Shown here piece by piece: positions 26,377 through 35,138 of a stretch of 64,000 nt of DNA; within the stretch, counting starts at the first letter, position 1, and the number at the start of each line of letters is the position of its first letter. A program made the translations under genes and the position numbers. The stretch lies in the NCBI RefSeq assembly GCF_042885655.1, contig NZ_JBHVRO010000012.1:42836-106835 (forward strand), read 5' to 3'. Under the pieces are notes generated by a model that saw only the letters and a program-made list of their open reading frames with translations, searched no databases and was not told where the DNA came from. Source of the DNA: Psychrobacillus sp042885655. GTDB taxonomy: Bacteria > Bacillota > Bacilli > Bacillales_A > Planococcaceae.

Positions 26377-26814
26377 GTGAAAAAATTGTATTATATTATG
26401 CTCATAGCAGGAGCTTTGTTTGTATTATTCGCTATATTTCTCTTTATTTATATGTATGTTGATAAAGAATTTGCATTTCTAAATGTAGCTAAGACCATTG
26501 GAGCATTTTTAATTGGTGTTTTACTATTAGTGATTACTCTACCAAGTCTAAAATACATGATACTAAAGGAATATGATGTTGTCAGCGGGGACTGCAGCAT
26601 CTAAATAACTTCATCAGGGCGTTCTACTGAATCGACCTTTGAAATGCTAGATACTGGCGATATGTTCCATTTTAATCATATTCCTGCACTGGATGCTTAT
26701 GGAAAGTCAATCCCTTACTATTGTGAAGTGACAGTTACAAAAGACCATATGTTTGAAATTGGTTATAAAATTTATGATGTCAATTCACGAAAGTTAATAT
26801 TAACAAGTGAATAG
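26377..26814 (+). pseudogene. Small membrane-protein gene split by an in-frame TAA
   Basis: From the GTG at 26377 a frame of 75 codons encodes a protein with two hydrophobic helices (about residues 4-27 and 37-57), then 'KEYDVVSGDCSI' and TAA at 26602-26604. The same frame continues without another stop for 69 codons to TAG at 26812-26814 and looks coding ('SSGRSTESTFEML', 'PALDAYGKSIPYYCEVTVTKDHMFEIGYKIYD'). A single base change would restore a 145-residue protein. I do not recognise the family. It may be a real nonsense mutation, a readthrough site or a sequencing error. Confidence 0.65.
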
Positions 26815-26921
26815 CCTATGTTTACAGTCCTCAATATTGAAATGGCAATTACTCAAAGTAATTAACTGTTGAGTTCCTTGAATGGAAAGAATCACAAAAC
26901 TTATAAGAATAGCTGAAATAA

Positions 26922-26968
26922 AAGGGTACAGGATTATGACGGTGTCATGATCCTGTACTCTTTTTTGC
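26922..26968 (+). terminator. Terminator after the split gene
   Basis: AGGGTACAGGATTATGAC, GGT loop, GTCATGATCCTGTACTCT, followed by TTTTTT. It lies about 110 bp past the second stop, consistent with one transcription unit covering both halves. Confidence 0.8.
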
Positions 26969-26993
26969 ATTAATGCGGTCGATCTGCATGAGC

Positions 26994-27704
26994 TTATCTA
27001 TTGACGTTTTCTTTTTTTGACAAGGAAGAAAGTGCAGATTCATTGAATCCCTTAACAAGGAGCCATACAGCTAATATCATTTCAAATGCTGCTATTGGGA
27101 GCGCCATAATACCCCAAACAGAAAGTTGTTCCACTACACCAAACAGTACTAATAGCGCATTAATGAATACCATCACCGCTCCTGACATACCCAAGATAGA
27201 TAAAGGTCTGGGTACAAGCTTTGATTTATAAAATATATAACTATACATGATTGTGTTGATGCCTAACATGAACAATGGTCCAAGCATAAACGTCCAGTCA
27301 TGTATAGCTATTAATAATGTTCCTGAAGCTTGATAAGAGGTAGTGTCTGCGACTCCAGCTGTTACAAAGTTCTGGCTTAAAGTCAGTAGTGACAATACGC
27401 TAATTATACCCACAGTAATTATAACCGCTTCAAGAAACCTGAAGCAAACATGCCAAAGAGCTATAGTTTCATTATACTTTCTTAAAATTGGAAACATTGT
27501 CGTAGCCGTTCCAATCACTGATACGACAAGAATTAACTCCATAAGTGCTCCTAGTGTCACCTGATTGGCATTTTCAGAACCTTTAATCAAGTAATCGGAA
27601 CCGTTTAGGATAGGATCATACAACAAAAGGCCAATTACCGCTGAAATTGCCGCTAATAAAAACAGAACTCCTACAATCTTTGCTGATTTCTGATTTGAAC
27701 TCAT
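26994..27704 (-). CDS. DUF4386 family membrane protein
   Basis: The 236-residue protein has about six to seven hydrophobic helices and the DUF4386 pattern ('SAKIVGVLFLLAAISAVIG', 'AIHDWTFMLGPLFMLGINTIMYSYIFYKSKLVPRPLSILG'). The function of the family is unknown. The ATG at 27704 follows AAGGGGA and is preferred over an ATG 33 bases upstream. It is downstream of an XRE regulator and its membrane partner and might be regulated by it. Confidence 0.85.
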   Translation of the reverse strand: MSSNQKSAKIVGVLFLLAAISAVIGLLLYDPILNGSDYLIKGSENANQVTLGALMELILVVSVIGTATTMFPILRKYNETIALWHVCFRFLEAVIITVGIISVLSLLTLSQNFVTAGVADTTSYQASGTLLIAIHDWTFMLGPLFMLGINTIMYSYIFYKSKLVPRPLSILGMSGAVMVFINALLVLFGVVEQLSVWGIMALPIAAFEMILAVWLLVKGFNESALSSLSKKENVNR

Positions 27705-27750
27705 TTTATTATCCCCTTTTTTAATATTTATGAACAATAAGGAAAAACAA

Positions 27751-27984
27751 TCATTGTTTTTTCAAGTTTGTTGTTCCCCCATAAAAGAATACCTCTTCCA
27801 ATGGTAGGTTAAAGGCTATAGCAATGCGAAAGGCCAGCTCTAGCGATGGCGAGTAGTTTCCTTTTTCAAGAGCCACGATAGTTTGTCTGGTAACGCCTGC
27901 CTTGTCAGCTAATTGCTGCTGGGTCATTTCATCATGGTTAAACCGTAATTTTCGGATGTGATTGCCGACAAGATTTTTGCTCAT
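27751..27984 (-). CDS. XRE-family HTH regulator, small
   Basis: The 77-residue protein is a compact Cro/CI-type HTH ('IRKLRFNHDEMTQQQLADKAGVTRQTIVALEKGNYSPSLELAFRIA', YozG/YvaO-like) without an effector domain. The ATG at 27984 follows GGAGAGG; a longer frame reading to 28056 overlaps the upstream gene and lacks a site. It lies one base after the upstream membrane-protein stop, so the two form a unit; such HTH/membrane-protein pairs are common in Firmicutes. Confidence 0.9.
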   Translation of the reverse strand: MSKNLVGNHIRKLRFNHDEMTQQQLADKAGVTRQTIVALEKGNYSPSLELAFRIAIAFNLPLEEVFFYGGTTNLKKQ

Positions 27985-27985
27985 A

Positions 27986-28432
27986 CTAGACGCCTCTCCG
28001 ATAGTAATAAAGCTTAGATAAAGAGCCAACCACATCTGAGATGAATCCCGAAGCAATTAGTATAATAAACATCATCTGTGACCGCTCATCAATAATCAAC
28101 GATCCCATTGCAATAATAAAACCGATAATAAACAGAAAAAAAGAGTTTCGGTTTGCTTTCAACTCAATTAATTTATCCAATTCATCTGCAAATTTTGGTT
28201 CTTTTTCTCTTGTTGTAATTCTAAACAAAATGTTAAAAATAATGCTAACTACGATGTGTGCTACTATAGAAACCACTGTTAAGTTGAGAACGAATAAACC
28301 CCAATAGCGAAAGGTTTCTGGCGAGTCTAACCCCCCTCCTGGATACTGTGGATACATATACAAGCAGAAGGACATAAAAATGAAAATAGCGCTGATTAAT
28401 GATACGATGCTTTTCTTTTCTTGATAGGTCAT
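27986..28432 (-). CDS. Small membrane protein paired with XRE regulator
   Basis: The 148-residue product has four predicted membrane helices in two pairs, separated by a charged loop ('TTREKEPKFADELDKLIELKANRN') that resembles the DUF2178/DUF3169-type proteins found next to YozG-like regulators. Its function is unknown. The ATG at 28432 follows a GGGGG-type site. It is the first gene of a likely three-gene unit with the XRE regulator and perhaps the DUF4386 gene. Confidence 0.78.
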   Translation of the reverse strand: MTYQEKKSIVSLISAIFIFMSFCLYMYPQYPGGGLDSPETFRYWGLFVLNLTVVSIVAHIVVSIIFNILFRITTREKEPKFADELDKLIELKANRNSFFLFIIGFIIAMGSLIIDERSQMMFIILIASGFISDVVGSLSKLYYYRRGV

Positions 28433-28635
28433 GAATACATACCCCCTTAAATATTAAAATTAAGTATCTTCTATTTTACATATTGTATTGTATGCTAGAC
28501 ATTGTGTAAGGTTGACTATACATGAGATAAAATTTATTAAATGAATAATGAGCTAGTATAAATGAAGATCCAACTGGTTAGGAAAACTTAAAAACGAACT
28601 AAGACATAAATGATTTTCTGAACCTCATTGGCATC

Positions 28636-28673
28636 AAAAAAAGCAATGCTAAGAGGCAGCAATGCTTTTTTTA
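28636..28673 (-). terminator. Terminator-like hairpin upstream of the regulator unit
   Basis: AAAAAAGCAATGCT and AGCAATGCTTTTTT pair with one mismatch. It probably ends leftward transcription from the HAD gene after passing the repeat at 28735. The remaining part of the 28433-28910 gap shows no gene. Confidence 0.55.
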
Positions 28674-28734
28674 AAATAAATATAAAATTTACTGTTTCAT
28701 AATTCCATTGTTCCAAGTATTTTGATGATACTAC

Positions 28735-28905
28735 TGATTTCCGTTACAGGTGGCCTCGTTCCGTGGGATGAGCGATAAGCCTCCCAAAAGAGTAAAAGTC
28801 GAGAACCTCAAAGAGTAGTTTACAAAGAAACAATGGCTTAGAGCTCCACATCGTGTGGCAACGCATTCGTGACCAAACTACTGCTAGCCACCGCTGAAGT
28901 TTCAC
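28735..28905. repeat. GC-rich mosaic repeat, degenerate
   Basis: It contains 'TTTCCGTTACAGGTGGCC', 'GTGGGATGAGCGA', and CCACATCGTGTGG followed by 'CAACGCATTCGTGACCAA', the inverted form of the module at 12980-13030. It borders the stop of the HAD gene. Confidence 0.6.
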
Positions 28906-28910
28906 GATCT

Positions 28911-29570
28911 TCAAGAATACGGAATTTTTATTAGTTGTTGCGCTCTTACTAATTCTAACAAATTCACCTTATTTCTATCTAAATGAAGTCCTCTTATCCC
29001 AACTCGTTCAGCTCCTTCTATATTTTCGATTTTATCATCAATAAATATACTTTCTTCATTTGACGCTTTAGCATGATTAAGAGCAATATTGTAAATTGCT
29101 TCTCCTGGTTTTTCTTCTTTTACAAAGGCAGAAAGAATAATAGATTCAAAATATCTGCGAATTCCTAATCTATCAAATATCCAGTCCATACTTGGCATTG
29201 CATTTGAAATAATAGCTAATCTATACTTTTTACTTAATTCCTCAAGCACACCTTTGACTTCGGGAAACAGCTCACAGTGACCAGCAAAATGAGTAAAGAA
29301 AAATAATTCATTTGTTAGTTCACTTTCTCCAAGTTCTTCTGCAATAGTTCCATAATAACGCTTATAGTATTGTTCTTCTTCATTCCAACTTGTAATGAAA
29401 GTCAGTTTAGTTTGTTTTGCTTTCATAATAGCAAAATCAATTTTGGATTTTTGATAACCTCTTTCCATTAATATATATCTTATTCTTTCATCACTTTTTA
29501 AAAATGTATCAAAAAGGACACCACCTGCATCAAAAAAAATTACTTTCACTTCATTATTTATTTGATTCAT
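28911..29570 (-). CDS. HAD-superfamily hydrolase
   Basis: The 219-residue protein has the nucleophile motif 'FFDAGGVLFD' (Asp14), motif II 'LAIISNA', a conserved lysine in 'VKEEKPGEAIYN' and motif IV 'SIFIDDKIENIEGA'. It is a small cytosolic HAD phosphatase or dehalogenase-like enzyme; the substrate is unknown. The ATG at 29570 follows AAAGGAG. Confidence 0.88.
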   Translation of the reverse strand: MNQINNEVKVIFFDAGGVLFDTFLKSDERIRYILMERGYQKSKIDFAIMKAKQTKLTFITSWNEEEQYYKRYYGTIAEELGESELTNELFFFTHFAGHCELFPEVKGVLEELSKKYRLAIISNAMPSMDWIFDRLGIRRYFESIILSAFVKEEKPGEAIYNIALNHAKASNEESIFIDDKIENIEGAERVGIRGLHLDRNKVNLLELVRAQQLIKIPYS

Positions 29571-29697
29571 TATAAATCTCCTTTATAAGTGACATGAATT
29601 TTTTCGATATATTTTGTTAGTTCATTTAAAATCCCTTCATAATATAAACTTCCCCAATTGCAAGTAAGAAAATGTAACCACCTATTAGCTGAACGAG

Positions 29698-30267
29698 TTA
29701 AGACATTTCTCTCATATGAGCAATATTGACAATTCCCTGAATGACAGACTGAATTTCATCTACGTTTTTGATGATAAATAAATGGTCCGCTTCGCCTTCT
29801 ATTGGCGCTACTATTTCGTCTTTATTGGTCTCATCCTGCTGTCGAGTAAGCACTTCGTCAAAAGTTGAAGCGGTCCTTAGTATCGCTGTACTACGCCGAC
29901 TTTTCTCAACTCGCTCTTTAAGAACATGTTCTGGAAGTTCAAAATTCACCAGAATGCTTGTAAATCCTTTGTTCTGAAATTGTTCAAGCAGTTTCAAACG
30001 ACTTTTACGATTGCGATTTGAGTTGCAAAGAATCAGGTGGCAATTAGTCTCATTAACTGCATGATTCACAATGGTTTGTGTTAGAGCGTACTTGATCGTA
30101 TTATGTCCTTGTTTTGGTAATAATGTTTGATAATAGGTGTGGAGGAATTCCGCATGGTTATCTTGATCAATCACAGCTGAGTATGGCATTTCTTTTTCTA
30201 GAGCTTTCGCAAATGTAGTTTTACCGCTATGAGTTTTACCTACTGTCATAATTACTAACCTATTCAT
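29698..30267 (-). CDS. P-loop kinase/zeta-toxin-like AAA protein
   Basis: The 189-residue protein has Walker A 'GKTHSGKTT' (10-18) and 'VIDQDNHAEFL', a nucleotide-kinase-like arrangement with 'CNSNRNRKSRLKLLEQF' and an arginine-rich lid 'ERVEKSRRSTAILR'. It resembles predicted small-molecule or RNA kinases of the zeta/AAA_33 family. No antitoxin-like gene is adjacent, so a toxin role is not supported. The ATG at 30267 follows GGAGT. The gap 30268-30533 holds the leuS terminator and nothing else. Confidence 0.78.
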   Translation of the reverse strand: MNRLVIMTVGKTHSGKTTFAKALEKEMPYSAVIDQDNHAEFLHTYYQTLLPKQGHNTIKYALTQTIVNHAVNETNCHLILCNSNRNRKSRLKLLEQFQNKGFTSILVNFELPEHVLKERVEKSRRSTAILRTASTFDEVLTRQQDETNKDEIVAPIEGEADHLFIIKNVDEIQSVIQGIVNIAHMREMS

Positions 30268-30480
30268 AAACGCAACTCCATTCTCAAAAATTCAGATCTA
30301 ATCTTTTCAGGATTAACATCATCACATAATTTGCTTTTTCCATTTACCTTCTATTAAAATATGAAAATTCTATCTTTTCGTATATATTGTACTTGAAATG
30401 CCAAATCAAAACACTTAATGTTTTGATACAAGAATTAGTTATAAAGGGAAAAATATTTTATCTCATATCTTTATTAAACA

Positions 30481-30532
30481 TAAAAAGCTGCTCCATCTCT
30501 CATGTCGAGAGACGAAACAGCTTTTGTTTTTC
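30481..30532 (-). terminator. Terminator of leuS
   Basis: AAAAAGCTG ... CAGCTTTT outer stem with an inner CTCTC/GAGAG helix, followed on the minus strand by a T-run (A-rich plus strand 30481-30485), directly after the leuS stop at 30534. Confidence 0.75.
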
Positions 30533-30533
30533 A

Positions 30534-32945
30534 TTAGATAACGATATTCACCATTTTACCTGGAATCGCAATTATTTTCTTTACTTCTTGCCCTTCCAAC
30601 CATTGTTGCACTTGTTCAGAAGCAAGTGCTAATGCTTCAAGTTCATCTTTAGTTGCTTCTTTTGATACAAGAAGTTTTGCACGTACTTTTCCTTTAATTT
30701 GAACAGGAATTTCTACTTCATTATCCACTAATTTAGCTTCGTCAAATGTTGGCCAAGCTTCATAAGTAATCGTATCCTCATGCCCAAGGATGCTCCATAG
30801 CTCTTCTGCTATGTGTGGAACAATCGGAGAAATTAATTTAACAAATCCTTCTACATACTCTTTCGAAATGCTTTCTGCTTTATAGCCTTCATTAATGAAT
30901 ACCATCATTTGTGAAATAGCAGTATTGTAATGCATGGATTCATAATCTTCCGTAACCTTTTTGACTGTTTGATGGTACACTTTCTCCATGTTTTCAGAAG
31001 ATGTCTCACTTACTTTATCGCTAAGTTTTCCGTCTTCATTTACAATCAAACGCCAAATTCGATCTAGGAATCTTCTTGAACCATCTAATCCATTCGTTGA
31101 CCATGCCTTTGAAGAGTCTAATGGTCCCATAAACATTTCATATAGACGAAGTGAATCGGCACCGTGACTTTTCACGATATCATCTGGATTTACTACGTTT
31201 CCTTTAGACTTAGACATTTTCTCATTATTTTCACCAAGAATCATTCCCTGGTTAAATAGTTTTTGGAAAGGCTCTTTTGTTGCAACTACACCAATATCGT
31301 AAAGGAATTTATGCCAGAAACGTGCGTACAATAAATGTAATACAGCATGTTCCGCTCCACCTACGTAAATATCAACCGGCAACCAGCGTTTTGCTAGTTC
31401 TGGATCCACAAGAGCCTCGTTATTGTTTGGATCAATATAACGTAAGTAATACCAGCAGCTACCTGCCCATTGTGGCATTGTGTTTGTTTCACGACGCCCT
31501 TTTTTCCCCGTTACTGGATCTACAACATTTACCCATTCCGTAATATTTGCAAGTGGTGATTCTCCTGTTCCACTTGGCTTAATATCCGTTGTTACTGGCA
31601 GCATAAGTGGTAGTTCAGACTCATCTACTGGTGTTGAAGTGCCATCTTCCCAATGAATAATTGGAATTGGTTCACCCCAATAGCGTTGACGACTGAATAA
31701 CCAATCACGTAAGCGATACGTAATTTTCTTTTCACCTTTGCCGTTTGCTTCAAACCACTCAATCGCTTTAGCAATCGCATCTTGTTTGTTTAAACCATTT
31801 AAGAAGTCAGAGTTAACCAGTGTACCATCTTCTGTATATGCTTTTTCTTCAATATTCCCACCTGATACAACTTCTACGATAGGTAAGTCAAATTGTTTTG
31901 CGAATTCGTAGTCACGCTCATCATGTGCAGGAACTGCCATAATAGCTCCTGTTCCGTAAGTTGACAATACATAATCTGCAATCCAAATTGGCATTTTCTC
32001 TCCACTTACTGGATTAACTGCATAGGCACCCGTGAATACGCCTGTTTTATGTTTTGCTAGATCTGTACGTTCTAGATCACTTTTCAGTTTTACTTGATCT
32101 TTATATGCTTGCACTGCTTCCGACTGTTCGGCAGTAGTAATCACATCCACTAGTTTATGTTCTGGTGCTAGTACTGCATAAGTTGCGCCAAAAATAGTAT
32201 CGGGGCGAGTTGTAAATGCTCTGAACGATTCATTCGTGCCATCAACTTCAAAAGTAAGTTCAGCACCTTCCGAACGACCAATCCAGTTACGTTGCATTTC
32301 TTTTAAGCTTTCAGGCCAATCAAGTTCATCCAAATCTTCCAAAAGTCTATCTGCGTAAGCTGTAATACGAAGCACCCATTGACGCATTGGACGACGTTCT
32401 ACTGGATGTCCCCCACGTTCTGACAATCCATCGATTACTTCTTCATTTGCAAGCACAGTACCTAATGCAGGACACCAGTTTACAGGTACCTCGTCTACAT
32501 AAGCCAAACCTTTTTTATATAGTTGAATGAAAATCCATTGGGTCCATTTATAATAAGAAGGATCAGTTGTGTTAACTTCTCTATCCCAATCATAAGAAAA
32601 ACCAAGATCATTCATTTGACGCTTAAATGTTGCAATATTTTTTGCCGTAAATTCAGCTGGGTCATTACCAGTATCAATTGCATATTGCTCAGCAGGAAGT
32701 CCAAAAGCATCCCATCCCATTGGATGAAGTACGTTAAATCCTTGTTTACGTTTAAATGCACTTAAAATGTCAGTTGCAATATACCCTAGTGGATGACCAA
32801 CATGAAGGCCAACTCCAGACGGATACGGGAACATATCTAACGCAAAAAACTTTGGTTTCGAAGAATCGTCGATCATTTTATACGTTTTGTTTTCTTGCCA
32901 ATACTTTTGCCATTTTTTTTCGATTGCTTCATGATTAAAGCTCAT
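30534..32945 (-). CDS. leuS: Leucyl-tRNA synthetase
   Basis: Class I synthetase charging tRNA-Leu. The 803-residue protein has 'FPYPSGVGLHVGH' with the HIGH-type motif HVGH (48-51), 'NWCPALGTVLANEEV', the editing domain with 'TRPDTIFGATY', 'GTGAIMAVPAHDERD', 'KMSKSKGNVV', and a C-terminal anticodon-binding domain. Length is normal. The ATG at 32945 follows AAGGAGG. Transcription is governed by a T-box leader just upstream. Confidence 0.97.
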   Translation of the reverse strand: MSFNHEAIEKKWQKYWQENKTYKMIDDSSKPKFFALDMFPYPSGVGLHVGHPLGYIATDILSAFKRKQGFNVLHPMGWDAFGLPAEQYAIDTGNDPAEFTAKNIATFKRQMNDLGFSYDWDREVNTTDPSYYKWTQWIFIQLYKKGLAYVDEVPVNWCPALGTVLANEEVIDGLSERGGHPVERRPMRQWVLRITAYADRLLEDLDELDWPESLKEMQRNWIGRSEGAELTFEVDGTNESFRAFTTRPDTIFGATYAVLAPEHKLVDVITTAEQSEAVQAYKDQVKLKSDLERTDLAKHKTGVFTGAYAVNPVSGEKMPIWIADYVLSTYGTGAIMAVPAHDERDYEFAKQFDLPIVEVVSGGNIEEKAYTEDGTLVNSDFLNGLNKQDAIAKAIEWFEANGKGEKKITYRLRDWLFSRQRYWGEPIPIIHWEDGTSTPVDESELPLMLPVTTDIKPSGTGESPLANITEWVNVVDPVTGKKGRRETNTMPQWAGSCWYYLRYIDPNNNEALVDPELAKRWLPVDIYVGGAEHAVLHLLYARFWHKFLYDIGVVATKEPFQKLFNQGMILGENNEKMSKSKGNVVNPDDIVKSHGADSLRLYEMFMGPLDSSKAWSTNGLDGSRRFLDRIWRLIVNEDGKLSDKVSETSSENMEKVYHQTVKKVTEDYESMHYNTAISQMMVFINEGYKAESISKEYVEGFVKLISPIVPHIAEELWSILGHEDTITYEAWPTFDEAKLVDNEVEIPVQIKGKVRAKLLVSKEATKDELEALALASEQVQQWLEGQEVKKIIAIPGKMVNIVI

Positions 32946-32963
32946 TAAAATTCCTCCTTAAAA

Positions 32964-33002
32964 TAAAAAAATCTCGTCCCTTAAAAAACTAAGGGACGAG
33001 AG
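32964..33002 (-). terminator. T-box-controlled terminator of the leuS leader
   Basis: TCTCGTCCCTT and AAGGGACGAGA form a strong stem, with a T-run on the minus strand (plus-strand A-run 32965-32971). It would be replaced by the antiterminator when uncharged tRNA binds the T-box. Confidence 0.88.
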
Positions 33003-33225
33003 AATATACTCACGCGGTACCACCCAAATTAGTGAAAACTTCACTCAACTTGATTCCTTAACGCGGAAAACGGTATAAGCTACTATCATTTCACTCATAC
33101 AGACTCAAAGGCGAGTTCAATAATTCGTCACGCTAACTCCCACCAATCGTTAGCTCTCTTTAGAAACGAGGGTTATTTACTAATCCTTTTCACAGTCCAC
33201 TTCTATTAGAACTAATAATAATGGA
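33003..33225 (-). promoter_or_regulatory. T-box riboswitch (leucine) upstream of leuS
   Basis: On the minus strand the conserved T-box GGGTGGTACCGCG is present (plus-strand 33013-33025, CGCGGTACCACCC), preceded by stem I material. A CTC leucine codon at 33113-33115, in GAACTCGCC, is a good specifier candidate, followed by a purine. Uncharged tRNA-Leu would pair with specifier and T-box and allow readthrough into leuS. The T-box is sure; the specifier position is inferred. Confidence 0.9.
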
Positions 33226-33250
33226 TTTCGGAATAAATTACAAGCAGACT

Positions 33251-33904
33251 TTAAATGGCTACATTTTCTTTTACGTCTTTAATAATAAGCGTAGCTTCTG
33301 TTGCATCAATAATATCTTGAACAGTATAGCCTTCGAACACTTCTTTTAGTTCAAGCCCATTTTCTGTTACTTCTATCATTGCCCGTTCAGTAATTATTTT
33401 ATTCACAACAGCTTTACCTGTTAAAGGTAATTCGCATTCTTTTTTAATTTTGGCAGAGCCATCTTTTGCACAATGATCCATGATGACGATGATTTTCTTC
33501 GCACCATGCACTAAATCCATGGCACCGCCCATACCTTTAATCATTTTCCCAGGAATCATCCAGTTTGCTAAATCGCCATTTTCAGACACTTCCATCGCAC
33601 CTAAAATCGCTACATCTACATGTCCTCCGCGAATCATAGCAAATGATTCCGCACTTGAAAAGAAAGAAGAACCAGGAATGGTTGTAACAGTCTCTTTTCC
33701 AGCATTAATAAGATCAGGATCTACTTCTTGTTCTGTTGGATAAGGTCCAATACCAAGCAAACCATTTTCCGATTGTAAAACAACTGTTTTCTCAGGAGAG
33801 ATGAAGTTCGCAACTAATGTTGGAATTCCTATGCCTAAATTGACGTAGTTTCCATTTTCAATTTCTTTTTCTGCTCTTCTAGCAATTTTTTCACGTGTAT
33901 TCAA
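33251..33904 (-). CDS. scoB: 3-oxoacid CoA-transferase subunit B
   Basis: The 217-residue beta subunit transfers CoA between succinyl-CoA or acetyl-CoA and 3-oxoacids. The catalytic glutamate is in 'LQSENGLLGIGP' (Glu46). 'GGHVDVAILGAMEVSENGDLANWMIPGK' and 'VHGAKKIIVIMDHCAKDGSAKI' are typical. It starts at TTG 33904 with GGGGGAG 8 bases upstream. It lies 14 bp after scoA, forming a two-gene unit. Confidence 0.93.
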   Translation of the reverse strand: MNTREKIARRAEKEIENGNYVNLGIGIPTLVANFISPEKTVVLQSENGLLGIGPYPTEQEVDPDLINAGKETVTTIPGSSFFSSAESFAMIRGGHVDVAILGAMEVSENGDLANWMIPGKMIKGMGGAMDLVHGAKKIIVIMDHCAKDGSAKIKKECELPLTGKAVVNKIITERAMIEVTENGLELKEVFEGYTVQDIIDATEATLIIKDVKENVAI

Positions 33905-33917
33905 CTTAGTCTCCCCC

Positions 33918-34607
33918 TTATGAACGTGTCGTTAAACGTTCGATTCTTTTTTCTTGCGCAGCTTGGAATAATCCTTGTACATAAATACTTGGTGTATGTA
34001 TTTGTGCTGGATCTAAGTCACCTGTTTCTACAATTTCCTCTACTTCCGCAATTGTAAACATTCCTGCTGCTGCCATCATTGGATTGAAGTTTTGAGCTGT
34101 TTTATTGTAAATTAAATTTCCAAACTTATCAGCTTTTGCTGCCCGGATTAATGCAACGTCCGCACGTAGAGATTCTTCTAATACATACTCTTTACCATCA
34201 TAAACGCGCACTTCTTTTTCATCTGCAACTACAGTACCAACACCCGCTGGAGTAAAGAAAGCTGGAATTCCAGCACCACCTGCACGGATTTTCTCAGCAA
34301 GTGTTCCTTGAGGTGTTAACTCCACTTCTATTTCACCAGAAAGTACTTGACGTTCAAATTCTTTATTTTCCCCAACATAGGAACCTATCATTTTTTTAAT
34401 TTGTTTATTTTTTAATAAAAGACCAAGACCCCACTCATCGACTCCACAGTTATTCGAAATAACCGTTAAATCTTTTACCCCTTTTTCTACTAAAGCTAAA
34501 ATAAGCTGCTCAGGAATACCAACAAGTCCAAAACCACCTACCATAAGTGTCATTCCGTCTTGAATGCCTGCTACAGCTTCCCTTGCAGAACTGTAAATTG
34601 GTTTCAT
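33918..34607 (-). CDS. scoA: 3-oxoacid CoA-transferase subunit A
   Basis: The 229-residue alpha subunit has 'GGFGLVGIPEQLI' (CoA-binding glycine loop), 'VISNNCGVDEWGLG', 'AEKIRAGGAGIPAFFTPAGVGT' and 'ADVALIRAAKADKFGN'. It pairs with scoB to activate or degrade short 3-oxoacids such as acetoacetate. The ATG at 34607 lies 9 bases after AAAGGGG; the GTG at 34613 is too close to the site. Its upstream region contains the 82-bp repeat array at 34798-34990. Confidence 0.93.
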   Translation of the reverse strand: MKPIYSSAREAVAGIQDGMTLMVGGFGLVGIPEQLILALVEKGVKDLTVISNNCGVDEWGLGLLLKNKQIKKMIGSYVGENKEFERQVLSGEIEVELTPQGTLAEKIRAGGAGIPAFFTPAGVGTVVADEKEVRVYDGKEYVLEESLRADVALIRAAKADKFGNLIYNKTAQNFNPMMAAAGMFTIAEVEEIVETGDLDPAQIHTPSIYVQGLFQAAQEKRIERLTTRS

Positions 34608-34797
34608 AATCACATTCCCCTTTCTATCGTAAACACCCTTCTCTTTAATATTCTCAAATATTCAACAATTAAGCAATTCAATTTCCTTTACTACTAACTT
34701 ATTGCAAGATAGTAGTAAGGAAATATAGGATATGCTCGGTTGACATCTTTATATTCACGAAATCTTCCAGTCCATAGTAACGGATACACATACTTTA

Positions 34798-34990
34798 GGT
34801 GCTTATGCATTTTACAGGTGCTTATAGAATAGCGATAGGCGCTTATAGACAATCTTTAGGTGCTTTTAGCCTCCGTTTACGTGCTTATCAATTTTGTAGG
34901 TGCTTATAGATTAGTGGTAGGCGCTTATAAACAATCTTTTGGTGCTTATAGCCTCCGCCTAGGTGCTTATCAACTTTGTAGGCTCTTATA
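34798..34990. repeat. Higher-order tandem repeat, GGTGCTTAT boxes with 19/21/21/21-bp spacing
   Basis: Ten GGTGCTTAT-type boxes start at 34798, 34817, 34838, 34859, 34880, 34899, 34920, 34941, 34962 and 34981. Spacings run 19, 21, 21, 21, 19, 21, 21, 21, 19, so the full unit is 82 bp. Spacers between boxes are alike only one unit apart. It lies between the yttB terminator and scoA. No gene is present in 34608-35138. Confidence 0.92.
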
Positions 34991-35079
34991 GTCTCGTTTT
35001 TTCCTTATGAAACGTGTGGTTCATAAGCGGAATGCAACCGTCTTTTTCCAAACTCGATTTTTCTTCCCTTCTGTATAAA

Positions 35080-35127
35080 AAAGACTCTATACAAACTCGA
35101 TTTATATCGAATTTGTATAGAGTCTGA
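35080..35127 (-). terminator. Terminator of the MFS gene
   Basis: AGACTCTATACAAACTCGAT pairs with its near complement up to AGAGTCT around a short loop; T-run on the minus strand (plus-strand A-run 35080-35084). Confidence 0.85.
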
Positions 35128-35138
35128 CGCCGCTTAAA

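Noticed and set aside
29698..30267. Toxin-antitoxin system based on a zeta-like kinase
   Set aside because: No small antitoxin gene is adjacent. The protein looks like an ordinary P-loop kinase.
28911..30267. Prophage or integrative element remnant
   Set aside because: No integrase, att-like repeats, transposase or phage structural genes are visible anywhere in the accessory patch.
34798..34990. Possible CRISPR array
   Set aside because: The repeated box is only 9 bp, spacers recur every fourth unit and no cas gene is present. The pattern is a higher-order tandem repeat.
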